A stretch of DNA of 8,435 bases from Thioalkalivibrio sp. GTDB taxonomy: Bacteria; Pseudomonadota; Gammaproteobacteria; Ectothiorhodospirales; Ectothiorhodospiraceae. Of this stretch, positions 1 through 5,824 are shown piece by piece. The first letter of the stretch is position 1. Every line of letters starts with the position of its first letter. The notes below the pieces were generated by a model. It saw only the letters and a list, made by a program, of their open reading frames with translations. It was not told the DNA's origin and made no database searches. The stretch covers positions 1 to 8,435 of the forward strand of contig SLHN01000016.1 of assembly GCA_007136145.1 (NCBI GenBank). The letters run 5' to 3'. Position numbers and translations under genes: made by a program.

Positions 1-489
1 CTGTATCTGATCCCGAGTCGTTTCTGCGAGTCCGACCGACTGGCCGCGCTGGCCAACGAGATCACCTGGGGGAAGGAACCCGGGTACGATCAGGTGGCTG
101 CCATTACCCGCTGGGTGCATTCGCGGCTGCGTTATCTTCCCGAATCGGATCCAACTCCGGTATCCGCTTACGAGGCGTTCAATCGGGGTGAGGGCGTTTG
201 CCGGGACTTCGCGCATCTCGCGATCGCTCTTTGTCGCAGCATGGCCATACCGGCTCGTTTCGTTGCCGGATACCTGCAGGACCTTGATCCCATGGACCTG
301 CATGCCTGGTTCGAGGCCTTCGTCGGCGGTCGCTGGTATACCTTCGACCCCACGCGCCCGGATCAGAACCTGGCCCGGGTGATCCTGGCGCAGGGAAGGG
401 ACGCGGCGGATGTTCCCGTGTTCAACCAGTTTGGTCCACCGGTCACTCCCTCCGAGATGCAGGTATTCGTGCAGGTGGTTTCGGACTGA
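1..489 (+). CDS. Transglutaminase-like domain protein, 3' part (5' end outside window)
   Basis: The reading frame is open from base 1 and ends at TGA 487-489, giving 162 visible codons. The GTG at 94 is internal, because the upstream residues (YLIPSRFCESDRL) are typical of this family. The transglutaminase/protease-like catalytic triad is intact: Cys67 in GEGVCRDFAHL, His101 in DLHAWFEA and Asp116 in YTFDPTRP (numbered from base 1). This is the C-terminal catalytic domain of the two-domain bacterial transglutaminase-like family; the N-terminal beta domain would lie upstream. No signal peptide can be judged from the fragment. Such proteins are generally thought to be cysteine peptidases or amide-modifying enzymes, and the substrate is unknown. 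The gene shares its strand with csoS1D but is 355 bp away and has a strong inverted repeat just after its stop, so co-transcription is uncertain. The family call is firm; the function is open. Confidence 0.9.
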   Translation: MYLIPSRFCESDRLAALANEITWGKEPGYDQVAAITRWVHSRLRYLPESDPTPVSAYEAFNRGEGVCRDFAHLAIALCRSMAIPARFVAGYLQDLDPMDLHAWFEAFVGGRWYTFDPTRPDQNLARVILAQGRDAADVPVFNQFGPPVTPSEMQVFVQVVSD

Positions 490-844
490 TCGACATGGCG
501 TCGCGGTTCCATCGACAGCTGTCGTCGCGTACTGGAACGCGACCATGCCCGCCGGAGCGTGGTAGAATTCATCAGTGAATCCGGGGTTTCCCAGGGGGCT
601 GGCGCTCGCATGGCGGAAACCAGGGTTGATGATTGGGTGCAATGGGCTGGAAATGCCCGTCGTTACGTTCGCCTGGCGAAACCGGTATCATCCCGCGTCT
701 CGTGTGCCCGGCCCGGACCAGCGGGTGTCTCCGCGGTGCCGACAAGGGTCCGCGTGGCCACAGCACATTCCCGGTGCAAGGCACTGAATCAACGGGCCTC
801 GATGCCCATCGTCGTCAGGAAACGAACTTGGATTGGTTGTTCGG
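490..844. other. Gene-free interval between transglutaminase gene and csoS1D
   Basis: This 355-bp stretch holds the nested inverted repeat at 494-547. After that I see no convincing gene: the open frame at 559-1059 runs out of frame into csoS1D and resembles nothing. A possible extended -10 promoter (TG at 560-561, TAGAAT at 563-568) lacks a good -35 and lies about 280 bp upstream of csoS1D. Another weak -10-like hexamer, TATCAT, is at 686-691. A long 5' leader or a regulatory region for csoS1D is possible but not shown. Confidence 0.5.
494..547. repeat. Nested inverted repeat just after the transglutaminase stop
   Basis: The outer arms, CATGG-cg-TCGCG-g-TTCCA (494-511) and TGGAACGCGACCATG (533-547), are complementary apart from three extra bases in the left arm. 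Between them lies a perfect 12-bp palindrome, CGACAGCTGTCG (513-524). The structure begins 5 bases after TGA 489, where a transcript-end or mRNA-stabilising hairpin would sit. No T-tract follows on either strand, so a classical intrinsic terminator is not supported. Confidence 0.55.
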
Positions 845-1477
845 ATGGATGCGCCCCTGATCTCACTGCGTACATACGTGCATATCGATGCCCTGCAGCC
901 GCAGGTCGCAGCGTATATGGCGACGGTGTCGCAGGGCTTCCTGCCGAAGCCCGGGGACTCCTGCCTGTGGCTCGAGGTCGCGCCGGGCCTTGCCATCCAT
1001 CGGCTGACCGATATCGCGTTGAAGGCCTCGCCGGTGCATCTGGGGCAGATGGTCGTTGAGCGCGCCTTCGGTTCGATGGTGATTCACCACCGTGATCAGG
1101 CGAGCGTGAGTGAGGCCGCGGAGGTCTTGCTTCGTCACATGGGTACGACCGAGTCCGCGCGGCAGAAATGCCGGGTGGCCTGGCATGAAACCATCCGCGG
1201 CATCAATGCGGACCATGCGGTGCTGATCAACCGCCAGAACCGCAAGGGTTCGATGGTGCTCGCCGGACAGAGCATTTTCATCCTCGAGACCGAACCCGCG
1301 GGCTACGTGATCTACGCCGCCAACGAAGCCGAAAAGGCGTCCAATATCACGCTCTGCGAAGCCCACGCCGTCGGTGCGTTCGGGCGTCTGACCTTGGCCG
1401 GGCGCGAGGGAGATATCGATGCCGCGGCGCAGGCGGCGATGGCTGCGGTCGACCGGCTGAACCGTAACGCGACCTGA
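845..1477 (+). CDS. csoS1D: Carboxysome shell protein CsoS1D (tandem BMC-T)
   Basis: The 210-residue product contains two BMC domains, at about residues 8-80 and 115-205. Recognition rests on long family-specific stretches: LRTYVHIDALQPQ, the region around GDSCLWLEVAPG, DIALKAS, LINRQNRKGSM, FILETEPAGY and AVGAFGRLTLAG. CsoS1D forms trimers that act as pseudohexamers. These stack face to face, with a large central pore gated by a conserved Glu-Arg pair, seen here as E72-R73 in VVERAFG. Its known role is as a minor facet component of the alpha-carboxysome shell, thought to pass larger metabolites such as RuBP and 3-PGA. ATG 845 is chosen over TTG 833 because ATG is the usual start, although the only Shine-Dalgarno-like AGGA (817-820) is better spaced for the TTG. 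The gene stands apart from any cso gene visible here. It lacks the long N-terminal extension of the Prochlorococcus homologue. Confidence 0.95.
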   Translation: MDAPLISLRTYVHIDALQPQVAAYMATVSQGFLPKPGDSCLWLEVAPGLAIHRLTDIALKASPVHLGQMVVERAFGSMVIHHRDQASVSEAAEVLLRHMGTTESARQKCRVAWHETIRGINADHAVLINRQNRKGSMVLAGQSIFILETEPAGYVIYAANEAEKASNITLCEAHAVGAFGRLTLAGREGDIDAAAQAAMAAVDRLNRNAT

Positions 1478-1589
1478 CCCGCGTTCCAACGAAGCCTGGA
1501 CATCGACCCCGGGTGCCGCTTCCCCAAAGTGCCAGTTTGCCGCTTCTCGCTCCGGTCAACGCCCGGCCATGCTCCTGGTGCCGGCCAAA

Positions 1590-1991
1590 TCAGCCGCCGC
1601 GGGTGAGATAAACATTCAGGGTGATCCTCTCCCATGGGTCCGCGGACTCACGCAGGTCGTGGATCCGGGCGAAGATCACGGAGCCACGATCGAGCAAGTC
1701 GGAGGCCAGATGATTGTCAGCTCTTGGCAGGTAACCAAGCTGCTCCCCCAGCCAGGTCACGCGGACCGCGCGAGGATCGACCGGGTTGCTGAGTTCGCGA
1801 CTCAGCAACAAGGCCTGACCAGTGCGAAGGTAGTTCCAGAGGCGGCGGGCCTCGTGATGCTCGAAGCCAGCCAGCGGCAGGCGTTGCAGATAGGTTCCGG
1901 CGCTGGCAATGCGATATCCGGGGCGACGACGGGTATAGCCCGCAAGTGGTGGAGTGCGCAGGGCCTGTTTCGTGACATGCTTGGGGCTCAT
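1590..1991 (-). CDS. Stand-alone HIRAN-domain protein
   Basis: The 133-residue product starts at ATG 1989-1991, preceded by GGAG six bases upstream. The HIRAN domain spans about residues 28-130. Signature stretches are SAGTYL, ALLLSRELSNPVDPRAV (about 60-76) and LGYLPRADNHLASDLL (85-100), ending in the final strand ITLNVYLT. HIRAN domains bind 3' ends of single-stranded DNA in HLTF/Rad5-type remodellers. Short bacterial stand-alone versions are common and mostly uncharacterised, so a DNA-end or stalled-fork role is family-based inference. The protein has no signal peptide or membrane segment and should be cytosolic. It converges on csoS1D (112 bp between stop codons, with no clear terminator seen there). 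It follows the WYL gene on the same strand, after 194 bp containing a repeat element and a hairpin, and so may have its own control. Confidence 0.82.
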   Translation of the reverse strand: MSPKHVTKQALRTPPLAGYTRRRPGYRIASAGTYLQRLPLAGFEHHEARRLWNYLRTGQALLLSRELSNPVDPRAVRVTWLGEQLGYLPRADNHLASDLLDRGSVIFARIHDLRESADPWERITLNVYLTRGG

Positions 1992-2032
1992 CTCTGGCTC
2001 CGGGAAGTGGTCCTGCCTCGTTGTAACACCCT

Positions 2033-2057
2033 CGGTGGCTCAGAGAGTGAGCCACCG
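2033..2057. promoter_or_regulatory. Perfect 10-bp-stem hairpin in the HIRAN gene leader
   Basis: CGGTGGCTCA (2033-2042) and TGAGCCACCG (2048-2057) are perfect complements separated by GAGAG. The hairpin ends 41 bp upstream of the HIRAN start codon, between that gene and the WYL regulator gene. No T-run follows it on either side; an A5/T5 run at 2063-2067 lies before it in minus-strand sense. It could be an operator, a leader attenuator or an mRNA-stabilising stem, and the sequence does not decide between these. Confidence 0.5.
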
Positions 2058-2093
2058 GCAAGAAAAATCCTGTATTCGCGTCGGTAACGCGCG

Positions 2094-2196
2094 GGGTGTC
2101 CATGAGCGCAGCGAGTTGTACCGTCGGATGGTTGGAGCGGCGGGCGGTCCTGCCGGCTCCTGTACCGCCCCGGTTCGGCTGTGCCTCACGGCACCC
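2094..2196 (+). repeat. Dispersed palindromic intergenic repeat, copy 1
   Basis: The element is bounded by GGGTG (2094-2098) and CACCC (2192-2196). Its first 35 or so bases (GGGTGTCCATGAGCGCAGCG onward) and last 26 or so (CGGTTCGGCTGTGCCTCACG and the CACCC end) match the reverse complement of copy 2 at 4341-4441 with only a few differences. The central part differs: here it holds a 7-bp inverted repeat, GGGCGGT (2142-2148) and ACCGCCC (2164-2170), absent from copy 2. The right end overlaps the last codons and the stop of the WYL gene. It has no coding capacity and is MITE- or REP-like in size and structure. No target duplication is obvious. Confidence 0.75.
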
Positions 2197-3205
2197 GCGG
2201 GGCTGGAGGCTCGTCCGATGATGCAGCTCGGGTGTGCGCCGTTTCCGAATATTGTAGCGCGGCCGCGCGCAGCCGCTGGCCGACCATCTGCCGCAGTCCA
2301 GTCGGAGCGACCACCTCGACATCCGGGCCGTATTTGAGGATGTCCATTACCAGTTCGCGCGGGTCGGAGTAGGGCACTCGAAGTTCGAAGGCCCCGTCGA
2401 CCCAGCGACCGATCTGGTCCGGGTGCCACGACTCGTCCGCCACCCAGCGGGCCCTCTCCGCAGTGAAACGCAGAACGGCCCATTGGCTGGCGGTGCCGGT
2501 GAAGATGCCGAAATTGGCACTGACGAGATGGCTCAGGGCCTGTTCATCACAAGCCATGAAGGGGAAATCCGCGGGACGTGCCCGCCGGATCCGATCCAGG
2601 GCGAAAGTGCGCAGGGCCTTGGCCTTCTCGCAGTAGGCGATCAGGTACCAGTTGTCACGGTAATGGACGAGCCGATGGGGATGGACCGTGCGATCATGGG
2701 ATGTGTCGCGTTCGCGGCCATGGTAGGTGATGCGCAGGGGCTGCTCGTTGAGTACCGCGCCCGAAACCTGGCCGAATACGGCATCGTCGGAGCGCCGAGG
2801 GGCCATCGGCTTGAGGCGGACCCGGGTTGCGACCATGTCGGCGTGGTGCCCGCTCTCGCCAAGCAGTTTGCGCACCTTGGCCTTCAACGGTCCGATCGAC
2901 GCGCCAATCAATCCCGGCTGTACCGCGTCGAGCAACTGCTGCATCGCCAGCAGGGCATGCAGCTCGGTCTCGTTGAACCAGATTCCGGGCAGTTCGAACT
3001 CGGGAGACCTCGGATCGTAGCGGTAGCCGTTATGGCTTCGGTCATACAGTATCGGTGCCCCCATATGGTCACGAAGATAACGGATATCGCGTTTCAGGGT
3101 CGCGGCGGATGTCTCGAGTTTTTCGAGCAATTTTTCGAAGGGTACTGGATACCGAGCCGCCCGCAATAGCCCGTGGAGGTGGAACAACCGGTCGGCTCGA
3201 TTCAT
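2186..3205 (-). CDS. WYL-domain transcriptional regulator
   Basis: The 339-residue product is a DeoR/YafY-type regulator. Its N-terminal winged helix-turn-helix covers about residues 1-65 (ADRLFHLHGLLRAARYPVPF, then SAATLKRDIRYLRDHMGAPI). The WYL domain covers about 140-210, with the signature W186-Y187-L188 in HYRDNWYLIAYCE followed by LRTFALDRIRRA. A WCX-like C-terminal domain covers about 225-320. WYL domains sense ligands, and the family often controls stress, DNA-repair or defence genes; the ligand here is unknown. The start at ATG 3203-3205 is preceded by GGAG nine bases upstream. It lies 19 bp after the stop of the exported hydrolase gene, which it therefore probably shares an operon with and may regulate. 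The frame stays open to 3340, but that would extend into the hydrolase gene. The final residues and TGA stop come from the repeat element at 2094-2196. Confidence 0.92.
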   Translation of the reverse strand: MNRADRLFHLHGLLRAARYPVPFEKLLEKLETSAATLKRDIRYLRDHMGAPILYDRSHNGYRYDPRSPEFELPGIWFNETELHALLAMQQLLDAVQPGLIGASIGPLKAKVRKLLGESGHHADMVATRVRLKPMAPRRSDDAVFGQVSGAVLNEQPLRITYHGRERDTSHDRTVHPHRLVHYRDNWYLIAYCEKAKALRTFALDRIRRARPADFPFMACDEQALSHLVSANFGIFTGTASQWAVLRFTAERARWVADESWHPDQIGRWVDGAFELRVPYSDPRELVMDILKYGPDVEVVAPTGLRQMVGQRLRAAALQYSETAHTRAASSDEPPAPRVP

Positions 3206-3224
3206 CGGCGCGCGCTCCGGATGG

Positions 3225-4256
3225 TCAGAATGCGGCCATTTCCGCTTCCAGATACGCAAGACTGACATAGCGCCCGATGTTCTCGTCGAATCCGCGGGTC
3301 TCCGACGCCTTGGTGGCCACACGGGGGTCGGCCAGTACACGGGCCCTTGCGCTGGCCATGTCCTCCATGTTTTCCACCGCTTCCAGGCAGTTCTCGTAAA
3401 TGCCCGCGAACATTTCCCGATTCCACTGCATCAGATCGTCGGTTGCGAGGCCATGGCCCGGAACCCAGATCTCGGAACCAGCCTCGGCCTTGAGGGCGTC
3501 GATGTAATCGATCGATCCCTGGAAGGATCCGTCGTCCATGTTGGCGATGCGCCGTTCCATTGCCACGTCGCCAACGTAGGTTAGACGGTCTCCGATGACC
3601 TCCATTGAGATATCACTGGGCGTATGGGCAACACCGTAATGATGCATGCGCAACGTGACTTTTCCGAACCGGAACTCGTCGCCATGGTTGATCTCCCGAT
3701 TGGGTGCGATCACCCGTGTTCCCATGGTCGCGCCCTCGGTCCAGCGTTCCATCAGGCTACGCCAAAGGTCGCCCTGCACCCCCTCGATCTCGGCCTTCGT
3801 GTGCGGATGCGAGTAGATCGGAAGATCGTCTCCATACGCGTTCACGAACGCATGATTACCGAGCCAGTGATCGCCATGGTAGTGAGACACGAAGATCGCC
3901 ACCACGGGCTTGTCGGTCACCGTGCGGATCATCCGGATCGCCATTTCGCCGATCTGCAGGGAACCGCCACTGTCAAGGACCACGACTCCGTCGTCGGTCA
4001 CGACAAAGGTGATGTTGCACATCATTCCCAGGTTCCTGGGGGTCGGGAAGACCTCTTTCGCGTGGATCATCCACACGTTCTCGGAAAGTTGCATCGGTTC
4101 GATATCCGGAACCGGTGGCCCTTTCAGGAAATCGTTCAGATCCTCGGCAAACGCGGTGATCCGGGGTGCAGTGGCGATCACGCCGCCAGTGATCACAACT
4201 CCGGCTCCAAGCTGGAGAAAACGGCGGCGGGACAGGTTGGGTCGGTATTGCGACAT
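3225..4256 (-). CDS. Tat-exported metallo-beta-lactamase-fold hydrolase
   Basis: The 343-residue product begins with a twin-arginine signal. SRRRFLQ (9-15) precedes a hydrophobic stretch (16-31) and a likely cleavage near AFA-ED (35-39), so the enzyme is exported folded to the periplasm. The metallo-beta-lactamase fold is complete: S-HYHGDH (H125, H127, D129, H130), a third histidine H211 in VAHTPSD, bridging D230 in YVGDV, and H268 in WVPGHG. These would bind two metals, usually zinc. Overall layout resembles the SoxH-like and quinoprotein-associated exported hydrolases rather than true beta-lactamases; the substrate is not evident. ATG 4254-4256 has GGAG eight bases upstream and puts the Tat motif at the expected position, so the longer frame up to 4382 is rejected. 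It is the first gene of a probable operon with the WYL regulator. Confidence 0.92.
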   Translation of the reverse strand: MSQYRPNLSRRRFLQLGAGVVITGGVIATAPRITAFAEDLNDFLKGPPVPDIEPMQLSENVWMIHAKEVFPTPRNLGMMCNITFVVTDDGVVVLDSGGSLQIGEMAIRMIRTVTDKPVVAIFVSHYHGDHWLGNHAFVNAYGDDLPIYSHPHTKAEIEGVQGDLWRSLMERWTEGATMGTRVIAPNREINHGDEFRFGKVTLRMHHYGVAHTPSDISMEVIGDRLTYVGDVAMERRIANMDDGSFQGSIDYIDALKAEAGSEIWVPGHGLATDDLMQWNREMFAGIYENCLEAVENMEDMASARARVLADPRVATKASETRGFDENIGRYVSLAYLEAEMAAF

Positions 4257-4340
4257 GCAGAATACTCCATGGATGAATGATGGCGGTTGGTTGGCCGGAC
4301 CCGGGAACGCCGCCGGGACATGTGTTGGCGAGAGAACGCC

Positions 4341-4441
4341 CGTAGGGTGCCGTGAGGCGAAGCCGAACCGCACCGATACCACGCCGGCTCAAATCCCAGG
4401 CCTCGAACGGCGCAATTCGCTGCGCTCATTGACACCCTACG
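4341..4441 (-). repeat. Dispersed palindromic intergenic repeat, copy 2 (inverted)
   Basis: This 101-bp element has perfect 9-bp terminal inverted repeats, CGTAGGGTG (4341-4349) and CACCCTACG (4433-4441). Inside the left end is a nested hairpin: GGTGC, GT and GGC pair around GAA with GCC, AC and GCACC (about 4346-4373). The right half contains GCGCA/TGCGC pairing around 4411-4425. It matches copy 1 at 2094-2196 in opposite orientation over both ends. It lies between divergent genes. No transposase is present, so it would be mobile only in trans, if at all. Confidence 0.78.
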
Positions 4442-4490
4442 TCTTGCATCCTCCGGGGTGGAGCGTCTGTCAGCGCCAAGCGTACCGCTA

Positions 4491-4520
4491 GGAAGACGCA
4501 AAGCGAAGGGAAAGTCTTCC
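4491..4520. repeat. Short inverted repeat in divergent intergenic region
   Basis: GGAAGAC (4491-4497) and GTCTTCC (4514-4520) are perfect complements separated by 16 purine-rich bases. It could be an operator for either divergent gene or a leader hairpin for the rightward one. No T-tract follows. Confidence 0.3.
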
Positions 4521-4629
4521 GCGTGTGTCAAGGATGGTAATCTTCGATCTTGACCGGAACGATACGCCGCCGGGAGATCATTCGTCGGCATTGCATCGGT
4601 TCTGGCGTGGCTTCTGGCTTGGGGGTGAA

Positions 4630-5331
4630 ATGCGCTTACGCGGACTGTTGTCGATTCTTCTCGGTGCGTCTGTGTTGCTGGCGTTCATTGGATTTTTCCT
4701 GCTGCCGGACCGAACTCAGACCCAGCGTTTCGAGAACCTGCCCTGGCAGATCGAGGTCGTCGCACAGGACCGGACCCGGGTATTGGGTATCGAACTGGGC
4801 CGTACTACCCTGATGGAACTCGCTGACCGGCTTCCGGTACCGGATATCCGCCTGTTCGTCGGGAAGGATGGCAGCCGCAAGGTCGAGGCCTTTTATTCCA
4901 ACGCCCAAATCGAGCCCTTCGAGGCCAATCTCGTGCTGGTGCCTGACCTCGATGAAACCGCGATGGAGTTTGTCTGGGACGAGCGAACCTCCGAACGGCC
5001 GATGCCCAGCGGCGCGCGCCGCTACGGACTCAGCGACGACGCGTTGCGGGCGTTGGGTCGCATGAGCGTTGTCGAGATGAGTTACATTCCGCGCGCGCGC
5101 TGGGATGCGGAACTGTTGCGTGCACGCTTTGGTGACCCGGTCGCACATCGCCGTATCGACGATGATCAGGACTACTGGTTGTATCCGGACAGTGGTTTGG
5201 TGATCACGGTGCCCACCGGCCGGGGGAGGGTACTGATGCACTATGTGACGCTGGAGCGCTGGGAGCAGGTCGTCGAGCGGCTGGAGCAGGCAGGACGGGA
5301 GCTTCTGCAATCTGCCGGCGAGAACTCCTGA
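4630..5331 (+). CDS. Membrane-anchored protein of unknown function, upstream of ycgN
   Basis: I do not recognise this gene. The 233-residue product begins with a short basic tail (MRLR) and one hydrophobic helix at about residues 5-25. A soluble region of about 205 residues follows, probably periplasmic. There is no lipobox cysteine, so the helix is likely an uncleaved anchor or a signal peptide. ATG 4630 is chosen because GGGGGTG lies just upstream and the product then starts directly at the helix; GTG 4525 and ATG 4534 have no properly spaced ribosome site. Two segments, LGIELGRTTLMELADRLPVP and LLRARFGDPVAHRRIDDDQD, loosely recall the repeated G-x-T/lG-P pattern of BamE/SmpA-like folds, which is only a suggestion. 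It ends one base before ycgN and is probably translated with it. Confidence 0.8.
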   Translation: MRLRGLLSILLGASVLLAFIGFFLLPDRTQTQRFENLPWQIEVVAQDRTRVLGIELGRTTLMELADRLPVPDIRLFVGKDGSRKVEAFYSNAQIEPFEANLVLVPDLDETAMEFVWDERTSERPMPSGARRYGLSDDALRALGRMSVVEMSYIPRARWDAELLRARFGDPVAHRRIDDDQDYWLYPDSGLVITVPTGRGRVLMHYVTLERWEQVVERLEQAGRELLQSAGENS

Positions 5332-5332
5332 G

Positions 5333-5824
5333 ATGCCCTTGCCTTTCTGGGAGCGACCGCTGGCCACGCTTGATACAGCGGAATGGGAAGCCCTTTGCGA
5401 CGGCTGCGGACGCTGCTGCCTGCACAAGCTGGAAGACGAGGACAGCGGTGAACTGGTGTACACCTGGCTGGCATGCCGTCTGCTGGACTGCGCTACGGGT
5501 CGTTGCTCGGACTATGCCGATCGGACACGAAAAGTGCCGGATTGCCTGCGGGTGGATATCCATACAGTGGCGGAATACGATTGGCTCCCACCCACCTGTG
5601 CCTACCGCTTGCGGCATCAGGACCAACCGCTGCCCAACTGGCATCCATTGATCTCGGGCGATCCGGACACCGTGCGGGCGGCCGGGGTGTCGGTGGCAGG
5701 CCGGGTGGTTCGGGAGGATGAAGCCCCCGACCTGCCGCTGGTCGACTTCGTCGTCGACTGGCCCGGTCAGTGGCCCCGTTCGGCCAGACCCGCGGCGAGG
5801 CGCGGCCCGGCAAACCCGTCCTGA
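5333..5824 (+). CDS. ycgN: YcgN family cysteine-cluster protein (UPF0260)
   Basis: The 163-residue product closely follows E. coli YcgN: PFWERPLATLDTAEWEALCD, GCGRCCLHKLEDED, an ACR motif, PDCLR, and WLPPTCAYRL, then a WHPLISGD segment. The cysteines at 22, 25, 28, 29, 48, 58, 71 and 89 fit the conserved cluster of the CxxCxxCC (YkgJ-like) superfamily, thought to bind metal or an iron-sulfur centre. C53 is an additional cysteine. The biochemical role is not known. ATG 5333 lies one base after the upstream stop; the Shine-Dalgarno is weak, so translation is likely coupled to the preceding gene. The last 58 bases overlap, tail to tail, the 3' end of the GST gene. The C-terminal tail after about residue 140 (WPRSARPAARRG) is family-variable and is encoded by that overlap. 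Confidence 0.93.
   Translation: MPLPFWERPLATLDTAEWEALCDGCGRCCLHKLEDEDSGELVYTWLACRLLDCATGRCSDYADRTRKVPDCLRVDIHTVAEYDWLPPTCAYRLRHQDQPLPNWHPLISGDPDTVRAAGVSVAGRVVREDEAPDLPLVDFVVDWPGQWPRSARPAARRGPANPS

Larger units (their letters stand above)
4257..4629. other. Gene-free divergent interval with repeat copy 2
   Basis: This interval separates the divergent hydrolase and membrane-protein genes. It holds the leader of the hydrolase gene, repeat copy 2 (4341-4441) and a 7-bp inverted repeat at 4491-4520. A TTGACC hexamer (4550-4555) could be a -35 for the rightward gene, but no good -10 is found at 16-18 bp from it. The frame preceding ATG 4630 is open from GTG 4525, but no ribosome site supports that start. 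Confidence 0.5.

Noticed and set aside
559..1059. 166-codon plus-strand frame entering csoS1D out of frame
   Set aside because: More than 200 bases of it lie in the wrong frame of a certain gene, and its product looks random.
863..1489. 208-codon open frame antisense to csoS1D
   Set aside because: It is a shadow of GC-rich codon bias. The plus-strand frame is an unmistakable CsoS1D and the antisense product resembles nothing.
1514..1546. Direct repeat TGCCGCTTC at 1514-1522 and 1538-1546 between csoS1D and the HIRAN gene
   Set aside because: Only two 9-base copies 24 bases apart, with no palindrome or further units; likely chance.
2063..2091. Possible weak terminator for the WYL gene: CGCGT/ACGCG stem with a T5 run in minus-strand sense
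   Set aside because: The stem is only 5 bp and the T-run is 9 bases away, too far for an intrinsic terminator.
2186..3205. WYL regulator as the marker of a CBASS, BREX or similar defence island
   Set aside because: None of the expected defence effectors or modification genes is in the window; the only partners are an exported hydrolase and a small HIRAN protein.
3206..3340. Upstream extension of the WYL regulator to an earlier start
   Set aside because: It would run into the hydrolase coding sequence. ATG 3203-3205 has a proper ribosome site and begins exactly at the winged-helix domain.
3624..4280. 218-codon His-rich open frame antisense to the hydrolase gene
   Set aside because: Its many histidines are a by-product of reading Met/Asp/Trp-rich hydrolase codons on the other strand; no domain is visible.
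4636..5463. 275-codon open frame antisense to the membrane-protein and ycgN genes
   Set aside because: It spans two genes on the other strand, has Ser/Gln-rich low-complexity sequence and no ribosome site or known domain.
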